The notes below the pieces were generated by a model. It ran no database searches. It saw only the letters and a list, made by a program, of their open reading frames with translations, and had not been told where the DNA came from. A program made the translations under genes and the position numbers. This document shows, one piece after another, positions 1 through 12,974 of a stretch of 64,000 nt of DNA. Source of the DNA: Circinella umbellata (taxonomy: Eukaryota > Mucoromycota > Mucoromycetes > Mucorales > Lichtheimiaceae); the NCBI GenBank assembly GCA_025093555.1, contig JAIWNF010000046.1, forward strand, positions 186,001 through 250,000. The letters are read 5' to 3'. Numbering within the stretch: position 1 is the first letter of the stretch; each line of letters begins with the position of its first letter.

Positions 1-1439
1 CTAATCCAATTTTTAAGTATTTGAACCTAGAAACGGCCCATATAATATTTACCTACATAAAAAGTCGGTCAGTGTAAAAGTTAAGCATCTAGTAACATAA
101 TGCATGGATAATATGATAAAGTAACAGTGGCAAAGAAAGAGCACCAACAACACCACAGCTACTTTAAGCACGCATATAATACATTAATCAATGGAATACC
201 CATGGAAACAGTTTTGATCGCACCACAATACTACTCATCATTATTATGATTATTATTTTTTGCGTGTCAAACACCATTGAAAGCGTTAATTAATATATAT
301 AGTCGCTAGCAGCAATAAATTAAAACCAAAAAAGGTAAATGACTTACCATTATTGCTATCGTATCTTACTTGTTAAATCGCCATTGACCAAGTCCATCTG
401 GCTCGGGTAAAGATACAGGCCATGTATGGTACACGAGAAACAAATAGACATAAAAGGCACCTAAATACATACATAAACATATTAATGAACACAATAGAGA
501 CAATAGGTCTTCTCGAGATGCGAATTATTTTTTGGTGTTCCTAAAATGGAAAACCAATGGTTCTCTATAAATGGATTTGTATAACTCGGGCTTTGGAAAG
601 TGTTATACTACCCTGGAACGCGTGAAGTAATGAGATTTTTTACTTCTTTTTTTTACGTATTTGACAAAATAAAGATCCATGTTTTGGATGACGATCCGAC
701 GACAGATTCTTGGTTTGTTGTATTTCAATCACAAATTTCAATAAGTCATTCGATTGTCAAAAGAGACCAGCAACTTACGTTAAGGAATCATACCATGAAG
801 AAGAAGGAGGTAGCATTAAGTTACAGTAATCAGTAACACTAAACAAAGTAAATAGTGTAAAAACTCAAGTAAAAACGCAAATTCTTTTGTCTGTACGAGT
901 CTATGTCGTACTAGTCGCTTTAGTATGATTAAAATGGAAATCAGAGAGTGAAAAAACATGAAAAAAGTGTGTTTTTTCATTTTTTGGTTTTCGATATATG
1001 GAGAACCATTTGGGGGACATTTCTATTTAAAGTAAAGCAAAAGTCGGGGGGTCTAGTTTAAAAAAATTAATTCGCAACTCGAGAGAACTATAACTATTTA
1101 TGTAGTTCATTTTGAAATTAATTATAGGCAGTGTAACCCGCATCCTCTCCCTGTCAACATATGCAAAATAGATCGAGAACACTTGTATTTAAATTATATA
1201 AAACTATAGCAAGCTTAAAAATATGTAATGTGTGCTAATATAAAAGTTTAACTTTATAATAAAAATATATTTGGGTTATGATTAATAATAATAATAATAA
1301 TAATAATAGTAATAAGATGGATGATGGTTTGATACGTATCTTATCAATAACTGTTGCTAGTCCAAATGTGGCGGCGCAAACTTGTTACCAAAAAAAACTG
1401 GTCTTCTCCATCGTGCATTTGTAAGCCATTTTCTGTTGT
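1..1439. other. Gene-free AT-rich stretch
   Basis: I find no credible coding exon here. The only open frame of note (600-836) has no recognisable family features and no plausible splice partners. The stretch contains an AAT trinucleotide run near 1281-1310. It lies just upstream of a transposase remnant and is best read as intergenic or decayed repeat DNA. Confidence 0.5.
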
Positions 1440-1760
1440 TTGTTCATAAAATTACGTCAGAATTAAAAAAGAATAGGTTTGGACATGTATCTGGTTATGG
1501 AAATGGCCAGTATTCATAAAACTGCTAAGACTCGTCAGTTCATCTGTGACCATAGTCATCTACCACGTTTCTTGGCACCATATACAACTCTATTTTTGAA
1601 TTCTCATCAAGGAGCGCTGCGCGCAAATATAAATTGGGGTATGGTACACAGAACCCTACTTTGAGAAAAAAAATCTCACCTGATGCATTGAAGGAGCACC
1701 TTAGTCACTACTGAAAACTATAAGAATTATATTCGTTATTTGTAAAGTACTTCAGTAAGT
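1440..1760 (+). pseudogene. Remnant of a Tc1/mariner (IS630-type, DDE_3) transposase
   Basis: The frame starting at 1479 reads VMEMASIHKTAKTRQFI and then FLAPYTTLFLN. These resemble the conserved catalytic-core blocks of Tc1/mariner transposases, usually VMDNASIHK...FI and LPPYSPFLNPIE. The second catalytic Asp (in the usual VMDN) reads Glu, and the Pro-Ile-Glu that carries the third catalytic residue is lost (FLN is followed by SHQ). The frame stops at 1664. The piece just after it (reading SPDALKEHLSHY, about 1674-1710) looks like continuation in another frame. The N-terminal helix-turn-helix half is absent. This is a dead fragment of the C-terminal catalytic part and was not rebuilt. The call rests on short motif similarity only. 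Confidence 0.55.
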
Positions 1761-2016
1761 GTATTAATATCGAGAAAATTTAATTGTAATGTATAATATA
1801 TATTTATAATGTATACATTTTCTTTCAAAAGGACTTATACGGCTGTTATACTGAATGATCGAAAAAATCACACTGATCCAACGAAGTTTGTATTAATCTC
1901 TTAAGAACTTCACTAAAATAATATATTGCTTGTACAAATATAACCGCGTTAAAATCTGGTTTTGATGGTAAACAACGTCGATCTGTGTAACTATCCCCAA
2001 ATTTCAACATGTACAA

Positions 2017-2624
2017 CATTTGGAAGGGTGCACTAAAATTTTGGGTAGTAAACCCCCCTAATTTGGGTTTTTGGGTACTTAGCCTCTGAAAATTTGGGTA
2101 CTTCGCCACCGAAGGAGCCCAAAACTAACCAAAACTACCCAAAAGTGTTTGGAGAAAGGTATCTTTTCAGATTTTTGTTTATTTTTGGGTACTACGATAT
2201 ACCTCATTCAACTTAATAATACCCCATACTCCAGTCAATATTATCAGCTATGAAATTTTATATAAAACACAATTACAAATAATAACAAAAATAAGAGTAA
2301 AGCTATAAGGGCCAAAAGGACTCAAACATCGACTTCCTTTTTTTTTTTATAAATATACAAGATTAAATTTTTATTATGATAGTCACACGTATAATTGATA
2401 TATCAGAGGGGTTTGCCATCGAAAGAGCAAAAAATACAAGTGAAACAAAAGAGAGAGGAAGCAATAGAGTAGAAGACAATGTAAATCAAATAGTAAGAGA
2501 ATGATAATGCTAAAGTAGCAAAACATCAACTTCCTCCATTCTACTTGACTAGAAAAATTGACTGCTTTACTTCTATTACTAAAAATGGAAGTACCCAAAA
2601 AAATTATGGCACACCATTTGGAAG
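2017..2624. mobile_element. 588-bp TIR element (MITE-like) with 10-bp target-site duplication
   Basis: The 10-mer CATTTGGAAG occurs at 2017-2026 and again at 2615-2624. Directly inside these copies are imperfect terminal inverted repeats. The left end (about 2028-2049) begins GTGCACTAAAATTTTGGGTA. The right end (2590-2612), read on the minus strand, begins GTGCCATAATTTTTTTGGGT. Inside, the core TTTGGGTA or its complement recurs near 2068-2080, 2093-2101, 2136-2145 and 2182-2191, like the subterminal repeats of non-autonomous DNA transposons. There is no transposase frame inside. A 9-10 bp duplication is typical of Mutator-like elements, and 8 bp of hAT. I infer a non-autonomous relative of one of these. 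Confidence 0.65.
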
Positions 2625-5600
2625 CGTGGATATTAAGCGAAGTTTCAGATGAATTGAAAAATAAACAGATGTTTATTTCTTTTCTTGTATGACTGTGTTA
2701 GAGTACATTTTTTATATACATATTTATATAAACTTAAACAAATTAAAAAAAGAAGTTTCCTTTTTTCAGAACACGGTCATACCTGATCAAAGACTACCTT
2801 GAAGCATCTTACTACAGTAATATTTGTTTATAAGACTGAAGTTAATTTATGGATAAAGTAGATTGCACACGGATTGATTCCATCTATAATCGTTATTCTA
2901 TTCTATTAAGTATAACCCTATAATAAAAACCAGGCGGAAATACAGCTGTTACCTTTATGTACGTACAATGGATGTGCGTGATGATATCATCTATACCATA
3001 TTCAGCACGTTATTATACAATAGGTAATAAAAATTACAAATTTATGATTTTACTGTATATTAAAAAAAGAAAAAGATAGGTGTTTTATATTTCCGCGTTT
3101 AGAAATGAAAAGAACCATTTCTTTTTGAGAAAGATACCGTATGAGTACTTTTTTTTACCAGTTTCTTTTTATTGATCTAGCTTTCTTACTTATGTCTATA
3201 GATTATATATTGTTTTGATGGAATGTGTTTCAAAGAGCACCTGTTAAAATAAAGTTGTTATTCAAAGTGAATTTTCAAATATTCTCAAACGGAGTAAATC
3301 GGAAAGTCTGCATTTATATTTATTCAATACATGACTTGTTAGAACAAGTATGTTTGGTAAACCAAAGAATGGATACCTAATTACACATGTAACTTGTATC
3401 AAACAAAAACAACTATGAAAGCATGAGGTTGGTAACCTTACAAAACATAGAAGTATACAAATCCAAATGTATAAATAATCATCAAAAAGTTTTGCCTATA
3501 CTTTTTCTTCTAGCTTTTAGAAAACTTGAGTCCATATGTCTAATATTCATTGGTATTCTGCGGTAGTGTAAAAGTGGAGAGAGATGTATTAGAAATTAAT
3601 AAAAACTACTAATTACAATTTAATAAGATTTAGATAAATAGATTTTATTATCGATCTTCTATACCGAAATGGACTCCCTAATATGTCTTTCTTCACCAAC
3701 TATCACCAAAAAAAAATAAGCCATCACGCACCTTCATCACAGGTAGATCATTACTGTTTCTTGACAATTGTTCGTAACGTAATGAACAATATAACACTTT
3801 TATATAGAACCCAGTGTAAATGATACTGTCGCTGCTATTTATTTATCACGGTTATTTTAGCTTACCTCGATTTTTGATTTGATGTTGTTATTGTCTTATG
3901 TACGCGAATATAATAAAGTTGTAATAATATAATCAATTCTTCTCCTCTCCCCCAAAAAATATTCTTTCACCAAACTGAGAACATTGTCCGGTGATGAATT
4001 ATATAAAGGATATTAATAGGTAATTTCACTCCTTTTTCTGATGTTATTGCCGACCATTTTATTTATAATTTCCTGATTTAAGCAGTCTAACTAATTGATT
4101 TATTGAATGAGAAATATCAATAATAAAAAGTTCTATTTTGATGTGCTTTTTCTAAAAAATAAAATAAAAAAACAGGAGACCCTTATTTTTTTTGTCCCTT
4201 TGAGATGCATGAGCCAGTTTATCATGCAAGTTATTTTTTTTATTAGGCACTGTAAAACGTTTTCATCTTTACTTAAAACTGTTTAATAATTTGAGTCGCA
4301 TTCTATCACTTTTCTCTTTTTTCTTTACAAATATTATGCTTTACAATAATAATATAAAAATATTTTCTATAATTAATTTTACATAAGGCTTAGCAAATAT
4401 TGCAGTTCAATGCAAGTGTGCTAATTTGGAGTCATTATTTGAGAGCAATAAACAAGAAAAATAAAGTATAGTTTATATGGAATAAGAGCAAGAGTAATTA
4501 GTATAGGAGTCTGTTAGAAAAAGAAATAGGAGACCTTTAGATAAAATCTGATCGAAAAGCTCGTTCTATTGAAGGAATCATTTACTTACGCGCGAAATAT
4601 ATTAATAACGTTATTATTATGGTAAATTTAAATCCAATATGTGTATTTTCTGTATTTCATTACTTAAAATGATATATACCCCCGTTTCTTTTGCTCCTTG
4701 AAAAAAATATATTTTAACGACATTATTTCAGTTTCCTTGCCAGCAGGCTGAAAACACGATCTGTACATTTTCAAAAATGTGGTAGCACAACGCAACGTTA
4801 CATGATCGACAATGATTGACACCTTTCAAAAGAAGAAAACTCTTAGATATCGATTTATTTAGTTCGCCTTGTTCTTCTTCCAAGGGACTTGAGATACTCC
4901 CCACATTTTTCTATTCACTCCCTTGTTCCTCCGAAATTAGATATTTGTAGACGGAAAGTCTTTTTTTTTCTACAAAATAATAATAATAAAAAGCTTGTAT
5001 ATCGTTATTAGATACATAAAATCAAAAGATATAACGAAAGCAAAATGGCGGTAGCTATGCATATATTTCTCAACTACGTCTGTAGTAAATTTGTCGTTAC
5101 TATAGAAAAGAATGTCTCTTTTTCAGTAACTAAAAAGTTCCAAATATAAAAAATTGAACCATCTGGAAAGCATATCATTTCTTTACACAGTTGGATGAGA
5201 TACAATTGTGCTTTTTTTTTCATTTTAGAAACTATCACAATTTTTTTTATTGTTTTTTTTTTGCTACTATCACAAAAAATACTTCGTTTTGAAATCAGAA
5301 CAAAAAAGTCGAGGAGTTATACTCTTAAGGGGAATTGAATTTGAAAAATAAAAGCAAATAAGCTGTTTATTCTTTTGTAATTCATAATGAGGATGATGTG
5401 CAAAGATTTCGGAGAACAAAGACGCGTCATCATCGTTTACATGCGCTTTGCGCATCATTTGGCGGAAATGTTAACGTTATAAGATCTTCTCTCCCTCAAT
5501 CATCACAACTCCCCCCCCTCCATCCGATCAAAAAGAAAACGATCAATATTTCTCGATCTAGCACCATTTTTGTACTACTGCTTAACCAAAAAAAAATATT

Positions 5601-5967
5601 TCATCATAAATTGTAATGCTCATTAATAATAGAATGATACTTGGGATTGAAAAAAAAAATTATGAACTAACAAAACGCACAGATGATTTTATACACAGAC
5701 AAATAAAATCAGGATTCATACGCCGATATATACATATAACCCATTCCGCGTATACGAAAGCTCTCTAAAACATTATTTGCTTTCTTGGTAAGTAATTTAT
5801 TCTTTTTTTTTCAACTTGCTCAGTTACTTTCTTCGGGAACGAGCAACCGGATTTTTTTTGGATTTTATAACAATAACGGGTTAGAGTAATAATAAAACAA
5901 TAACAATAATAAAGACCTGCGTGTAAAGTGGTCTGTAATGATTTTTCTTAATAACATTGTTAAGGTA

Positions 5968-5973
5968 CACGTG
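5968..5973. promoter_or_regulatory. CACGTG E-box palindrome
   Basis: This is a perfect CACGTG, the site preferred by class B bHLH proteins, about 1.8 kb upstream of a class B bHLH gene. A CCAAT motif lies 52 bp further on at 6025. A 6-mer is expected by chance now and then, so any role in autoregulation is a guess. Confidence 0.25.
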
Positions 5974-6543
5974 ATGATAGACAAGTGAGCGGCAGTGGTG
6001 CAACCATATGGAAAGTCGGGCTAGCCAATCACAATTACCTTCCCGGCACCAAGGAAATTGTGTCAAGAATATAAAAAAAAATGGAAGAACGTGATATTGT
6101 AGTGTCATGGGCTACAAAACGTTTTATTTAACAAAGAAGATGAAGAGGGGTGATGAATCGCAAAAGTGAAAAGAAGACTCTAACAAAATATAAACATCCA
6201 GTCTCGAGTTGAACCATAATAAGATCTAGACAAAATAAAAAGATTATGTCACGGCCCGTGAGGCAACTTTATTAAATTAAGCTTTTTTTTTTATAATGAA
6301 AGATTGATGTTTTGCACAACCAAATTCTATGCTGCGTTACCATGTTGTTGACCTTATGTACGATCTTCAGTACACTGGAAACGAATGATTATCATGATGA
6401 TCCTATCTTTTGTTTGCTTTTTTGTTTGTTATAAAGAAATATGTTTTCTATTTAATTGTAGAAAACTCTCATTATGGATTAGTATGTAGAGTAATAGACA
6501 TGGAAAGGGAATAGGAAAAAAAAACTATTAAAACAATTATGTA

Positions 6544-6549
6544 CACGTG
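6544..6549. promoter_or_regulatory. Second CACGTG E-box palindrome
   Basis: This is a second perfect CACGTG, about 1.2 kb upstream of the bHLH start codon. Two copies within 580 bp of AT-rich DNA is more than base composition would suggest, but function is not shown by sequence. Confidence 0.25.
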
Positions 6550-7741
6550 CATATGTGGTCATAATACTGGCTGCTCGATTTGTTATACTGCTTAAAATTT
6601 AAATAGTGTTTTTAAGAGCTAGATCATCACATAAAAAACAAGTATCCCTTTTTTTGTTTACACAAATGGTTGTGCAGTTCATAAAGTCTTGCTGTGACTG
6701 AATTGAATTGTGCTGCAGTATGCACAGACCTTCCTGCATATTTCCGTTTATAATTCAATACTGCCGAGAACAAAAAAAAAATGTTATTTAACCATTGATA
6801 AAAAAAAACAAAATACTAATTTATCTTATGTTACGGCCTGCTGCATCATTGCGCACGATCTATAATAAGTTCGGTGGTTTATTTAAGAAAGGCAGGTACG
6901 TAGAAGAGTGAATGAAGGGAATAAAAACCCTTGACGCTAAAAACGCCCTTTTTCCAGAGTAAGCTTACTTTATTTGATGAATTATCCACAACCCTTTTTT
7001 TGTGGAGTGTTACTGTTCCCAAGAGTAATACCGTTTGTACAGCATAGCTCGGCCTTTAAATGGTCAAATAATTTATGGAAGCACAGATCGTTGTATGTGA
7101 TCGAGCGTGCGTACGTGCTTATGTATACATAATATATCGTTGGCGCGTGCGAGAATCATTATTATCTAAAGTAGGACAATAAGCTAAAACTTCATTTTTT
7201 TCCATAGAAGTTTAACAAGATCGTCAGTATTTGTTCACATTTTGGGAACGTTACAAGTGCACCATTATATCCGAAATCGATTCTTAATTCAACCCCCCTT
7301 TACGGCTATCTGTATATAAATATAAATCACACCCACAAAAAACCTTTTTAGGTGTTTTCTCCAACCTCTTTTCACTTTATTTATTTTTAAGCAACTTTTT
7401 TGAAGAATACAAAAGCTTTTTTTCCCTAAGCTCTTCTTCTTTTCTTTTCTTTTTTGGAGTTCTTTACTCGCACATTCTATTATTCTATTATTTATACTAT
7501 ATCATATTATAACAGACAGACATACATATATATATATACTGACAGTTGAATCCCCCGTCAGAACTTTACCCCTTTTTATTTTTTATTATATTTTCTTCAA
7601 GCAAAAGAGCTAAATATTGTGTGTGTGTTTTTTTTTGTTTTGTATTTGTTTTGAATCTATATACAACATTTACTTTACTTTTTACCCGACGTTTTTACTT
7701 TCCTGTATTTTTCATTTTCAGGTACTATTTTTATTATTATT

Positions 7742-9381
7742 ATGCCTTCACAACGATTCAAAACCATAAGCAGCGGTAGATCTGCTAGAAATACCTCGAA
7801 TAGCTTTTTGAGTTTTACCACTGGTGGTCCGTCCTATCATCATTATGGTAACGTATCTAATGCTTTGAATATAACTATTAACTGTACAAAGAAGAAAACG
7901 TGTGATAGTGTATACGACTTAAATCTAGATATGGTATTGACAGTATATATAAATTAGGAAATGTATATTCTTCGTCTGATATGGCACATGTTGAAGACAG
8001 GTAAAACAAAAAGTGTGTTGTGTGGTATATCAGTTATATACACACAGTCTATATTCAGTAATAACTAACCAAGTAGCATCAAAATTATATAATAGTGCAA
8101 GCGACCTCGCTCATGTTGATAAACGTTCTGCCCATAATGCTCTTGAGCGTCAACGACGTGAAAACCTCAATTCAAAATTTCAACAATTAGCTCTTGCTTT
8201 ACCATCATTACATACAGTACGACGACCTAGCAAAACTGTCATTGTTAGCAAGTCTCTTGAGTTTGGTAAATATGGCATATAATTACAGAGATATTAATTA
8301 TCGTTTTTATAAAAAAATTACAAAAAATAACACAGGTAATTTATTTTGTTCCTTTCTTTTGCAAAATTATTACGTATAGTCTCGTCCTCTGTTAATAGGG
8401 AAACAAACTTCCAAAGTCAAATTGAACATCTAAGACGTGAAAACGAACGACTTCGGGATCAGGCAACGAGAACTAAACATCAAAAACAGCAGCGTCAGCA
8501 GCAGAGCTTAAATGGTGGTAATAGTAGTACCATTGTTGTTGGTGGCACTATTTCCTCTTCCTCGTCATCGGCTCCATCACTACTCGAACAACATCAACGA
8601 GAGCAACAACAGCAACCAATGTATTTGTCACCCGGATTATTATTATCGAAATCTCCCGTTCCCCTTGAACAACAAGTTTCCATGGGCAGTGCTACTAACA
8701 CTACAGAAGAAGCAGCAACATATAACGAAAGCTCTAGCAAAAATAGTGTAGAAATTCAGCTGTCACCTTCATCATCGTCTACTCCGGTAAAGGTTCAAAA
8801 TTCTATTGCCACAACAACACCTGGTAATACGACTGTCGATAAAAAATCATTGCCAACGACCAGCAACAAGTGTACGTCTCCTAAACGCAAAGTGTTTGAA
8901 GTTTTTGAAAACAATAACGAAGTAATAAAATGTGAAAAGACGTCACCAGATCAAGAGAATGACAAATTAACATTGTCATTGACAAATGACAATCAAAAGA
9001 TGCGACAGAATTCGACATCGTCATTAGATGCAAGCTTCATGCTAATGACCACGACAACTGGTGCAGCACCGCCACTAGACCAAAGTGCTTGTGCTGTTAT
9101 TAATACCTTTCTTAATCCACAACAACAACAACAACAGCAACAAGAGCAATCAACAATGAAAGCACAAAGACGTCGTCATTCGTCTACAAAACAACAAAAA
9201 TCGGTTATTCCAGGTTTTCATAATCCGCAGCAGCAAGCCGCTATTGCATTCTTCCATCAACAACAAAACTATCAGCAACATCAGCATGCAATGGTACGGA
9301 CAGGTAGTGGTAATAGCGGTGATATAACGCCACCAGAAAGCTTCATTATGTATCCTCACCAACATTCTAATTACTATGATC

Positions 9382-9427
<46 letters not shown>

Positions 9428-9915
9428 GTTTATAATGAATATGTCTGACGTTGCTACTGGAGGCATATCTCAATTTTTAGATGCCCACCACCACCACCAA
9501 CAACAACATCCTGCTTCTACTTTACTGGTCAATAGTGGAAACTATGTTATTCCTCCACGACCAAATTCAATGGTTGACATGAGATATGATAATCCTCCAA
9601 CAGCGGCACCAAATACAACAACATCTGCACCAGTGTACAGTATGCAAGATGCTAATAGTATGCCAATTGCTGCGGCTGCGGCTGCGGCTACCACGGCAGT
9701 CAACATGCCAACCTCACTTGCTGTTCAACAATACCCACTCATGGATATGCCATCAATGTATCCTCCACCTTATTTTCAACATGATCCAAATAATGGTAAA
9801 AGAAAATTAATTGATTGGATTTTTATTCTATTGAATTATTTTGTTAAGAAAACACTGTCTTTTCTTTCTAACTCTTTCATCTTTAGATTACAATAATATG
9901 TTCCATTGGTTATAG
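7742..9915 (+). CDS. bHLH transcription factor with polyglutamine tract
   Basis: Predicted nuclear DNA-binding protein of 579 residues in four exons: 7742-7847, 8077-8265, 8380-9795 and 9887-9915 (sum divisible by three). The bHLH domain is at about residues 51-100. The basic region reads HNALERQRRENLNSKF with His55, Glu59 and Arg63, the class B (H-E-R) pattern that contacts CACGTG. Helix 2 ends KTVIVSKSLEFV and runs into a short leucine/arginine coiled coil (about 109-131). That order is bHLH plus zipper, as in Myc/Max/USF-type factors. The remaining 75% is low-complexity Ser/Thr/Gln/Asn. It includes 16 consecutive Gln (15 CAA plus one CAG at 9381-9428), a His-rich patch and an alanine run near the C terminus, typical of activation regions. 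An exon 1-exon 2 junction other than 7847/8077 is possible. The target genes cannot be told from sequence. Confidence 0.8.
9381..9428 (+). repeat. CAA trinucleotide repeat encoding 16 Gln
   Basis: Fifteen CAA codons are followed by one CAG inside the bHLH gene. Such near-pure runs slip during replication, so tract length probably varies between strains. Confidence 0.9.
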
Positions 9916-12900
9916 CAGTTTGTTCTATATACACTTCGCGAATAAGAAAAACCGAATAACAACAATGCACCGAGATACCAGCTTTGTTTTAAAAAAACAA
10001 TTATTATTATTACTATTATTATTGCCGCTTATTATTCATTTCAACAAGCAAGGACCCTTTATTTTGAATCCTGTCTATTGTTGCATGTCAACAACAACTA
10101 AAGGATTGTATATGAATCGAAGAACGATACTTTTTATTTTACTTTTTTCACACAAAAACAAAACAAAAAAACAAAAAAACAAAATAACTTTACTAAAAAA
10201 TAACTTGATTACACTTTTCTTTTATGCTTGTAGCTTTCTTTTTTTCTTTTATTTACAAACACTTGTACTGTATTCGCACTTATTTTCTTTATTTCTTTTA
10301 TATTTTGCACTGGATGTAGTCTCTTTTGTATTTTCACTTTTATTCAATTCCCCGTTCCCCTTTTATTTTTTTACTTTTAACAGGTCTCCCTCCTTTCCCC
10401 CTTTTCACTTTCTGTTCTATTACGCCGACATTGTATATAACAACAGTCGTAGACTTTATTTTTCTTGTGTAAGCTTTTTTTTTTCATTTCTTTCTTTTAT
10501 GATTTTTCTTCTTCTACTTGTTCATTTCTTTGTCGTTGTTAGCATTATTATAATTATAATTATTACGTATTTCATTAACAAATTTATTTTGTTTATGAAA
10601 GTTACATTATGAAATAATAAAAAGCGTTGCATACTATATAACAAAAAGTACCAATAAAAAAGCTACAAACTTTCTAAACTAGTAAGAGAAAATGTGACGA
10701 CAAAGAGAAAAGTTATTTTAGTAATAATTATAGAGATTTTGGGGGGTTTATTCTCTTATTATTACTGCGTGCATGATGATCATTTAACTGCTGCACTTAC
10801 ATATAATATATAGGGTGGCAAAATAAAAATAAACACGAGTTCCGTTAGTACACACAATAAGAACTGATCATCTTGAAAAATTCTTAGTTGATTGAATGTT
10901 ACCTTTTTTTTTTTTTTTACTTTTTGTACATGTTGTGGATCTTTTATTACTGTATATATCGATGTTGTGAGGTTGAGAAAACGTATTGTATATGTAGAGA
11001 GAGTTAATACAGAATCCAGTGATAATAATAATGGAATTGAATTTCATATAATCTTTTTAAGGCAATCAAAAGTACGTATCAAGGCTGTAATAAGAAATAT
11101 CACAGTAGCTAGTATCTACTAAAAGGAACAATATATAGTTCTCTTATTATCGGAATCTAAAAGAAACAATTTTCAGAAGCATTTCTTTCTTTATTGGGAA
11201 GTAAGTCATTAATGCTTCTTTTACAATATATAACAATAATAATAAAAATGAAAGCGTTGTATATAACACACCACAATTTATATTATCATTAGCTTTATAT
11301 GGAAACTATTGGTAAATGAAAGATCAGGTCAGAATTATTTTGAGGATATTTTTGTAGCCGACTTTTGTTCTGAAACTTTTTTGGTGTTCAAAAAATAGTC
11401 CAACTATTCTTGTTGAATAGTGTTACGATTGATAATATATCAAACACCATTAATTTGAACATCTTTAAACGAAAGTGAACCAATTTCTGTGATCAGCAGT
11501 ATTATCGATCATTAATATATTGCTATTGCACTACTTTGATTAATTTCAATACCTTTGAGCAATATTGGGTAAATTCAACCCCCCCGTCTTTCTCCCTTGT
11601 TTTGGCTAAGATCAAGATAAGTAATTTTTAACAAACTTTATTCCTTAAGTTGTAACTCATGTGTGGAAATTGAGTCGGGAGCAGGCTGCCTAGAAACAAT
11701 GGATTTATTTCTCACAAATGTTGATTTTTTTTGTATCAAGATTACTATGTAAATTTGTTACTACCTTTTCCCCCAATTTTTCAACATACTCAATATCAAT
11801 AATATTATATTCCTTGTTTTAGCCAACTACATACGTAATAAGAGTCTTAATTTCTACTAATACTCTAGCGAGCGTCTTTCCTTGTCACATTCAATGGTAT
11901 GATGTCATGCCATGAGTTTTTTTAGAAAAAGAAATACATACTGCTATTTTTTGCATAAATGTTTGCGTGACACGAAATATCTTATTTTTTCTTTTTTCTA
12001 TTTGTATAATTGATATGATTGATATACCACCATCATCAATGTACTCTACCTGAAAGTTTTAAAATAAGCAGATCTCATCATCTTGGAATAAATATCTTTA
12101 TTTATGTTTCGGTTCGAAAGAATCCAGATCACATATTGATATGCTTTGTTCGAACAATGCTGACTTACGTAAAGGTTTTATACATATTTATACGTATTGA
12201 AAGATGATTTCTAGAATAAGTCATATTTTTTCAACATAAAATATGACAGCGTTTGGATAAACAGTCGTTAAAAGGTATAAATAGTTTACACCACAAGTAG
12301 AATAACAGCTTTTCTCTTTAACTCGTGGTAGTAACCCATTTTTATGTTTTCTTATAGGTAACCATGATGTTTCGATTTGTGCTGCAGATTTTCTTTTCTT
12401 TAAAGAAAGGACAATGGGAGATGGATTTATTTTTAAACCATTCAACATATAAATCACAACACTTTTTTTTTGTATATATTACAAAAACCCAACATTTACA
12501 CTTGTCTCAAATAAATGTAAAACAACTATAAACAACGGAAAAAGAAAGAAAAAACTGGACTATAATAATCATGTAATATGTTTTTATAACAAATTAAGTG
12601 AGAAAGAAGTCGTATACAAAATGGATTTCAAAAAAAGGGAAGGGGGGTATGAACACAGGCATATAAGAGAAGGAATTTGTGGTTATTTGATAAAGGTGAA
12701 TATAATAATACTAATAATAATAATATATAATATATAAGTGTGAAAAAGTTAATAAAAGGAAAGGAAAATTGATGGAAAAAAGAACATATAAAAAAACCAA
12801 GTTTGTTACTTGATTGAATTTGTTTAAAGAAAAAAAAGAAAAGAGAATAAAACAATATTGAAAACAAAAGAAGTACAAGGGGGAGAGAAATAATAATAAT

Positions 12901-12974
12901 AATATAATAGTCAAAAAAAGAGATAAAGAAAAGTTTTTGTTTTTTTGTTTTTTTGTTTGTTAATTGGTAATAAG
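9916..12974. other. 3-kb intergenic region between bHLH gene and coiled-coil gene
   Basis: The genes on either side converge here. The first 700 bp are extremely T-rich. They give a 230-codon open frame (9920-10612) of Phe/Leu/Ile runs that begins right after the bHLH stop. I read that frame as an artefact of poly-T in the 3' region. From 10620 to 12900 I see no exon chain. The minus-strand frame at 12221-12457 has fairly normal amino-acid composition but no recognisable family. The last 350 bp are A-rich and probably the 3' UTR of the minus-strand gene. Confidence 0.45.

Larger units (their letters stand above)
2625..7741. other. 5.1-kb gene-free region upstream of the bHLH gene
   Basis: No exon chain with family features could be built on either strand. 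The sequence is AT-rich with many poly-A and poly-T runs. It contains two CACGTG palindromes (5968-5973, 6544-6549) and a CCAAT motif (6025-6029). The last 500 bp before the bHLH start are T-rich and pyrimidine-rich, as is usual for a fungal promoter and leader. Part of the region may be a long 5' regulatory region or an unspliced-leader intron of the bHLH gene. The rest looks inert. Confidence 0.45.

Noticed and set aside
9150..9473. Minus-strand 107-codon frame with a poly-Leu run
   Set aside because: It is the reverse-strand shadow of the CAA/Gln repeat of the bHLH gene.
9920..10612. 230-codon open frame right after the bHLH stop, rich in Phe and Leu
   Set aside because: It is produced by poly-T runs in the 3' region. 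There is no domain, the composition is extreme, and it starts 5 bp past a stop codon with no promoter room.
12221..12457. Minus-strand 78-codon frame with ordinary composition
   Set aside because: No recognisable family, no splice partners and no neighbour support. It is not enough to call a gene.
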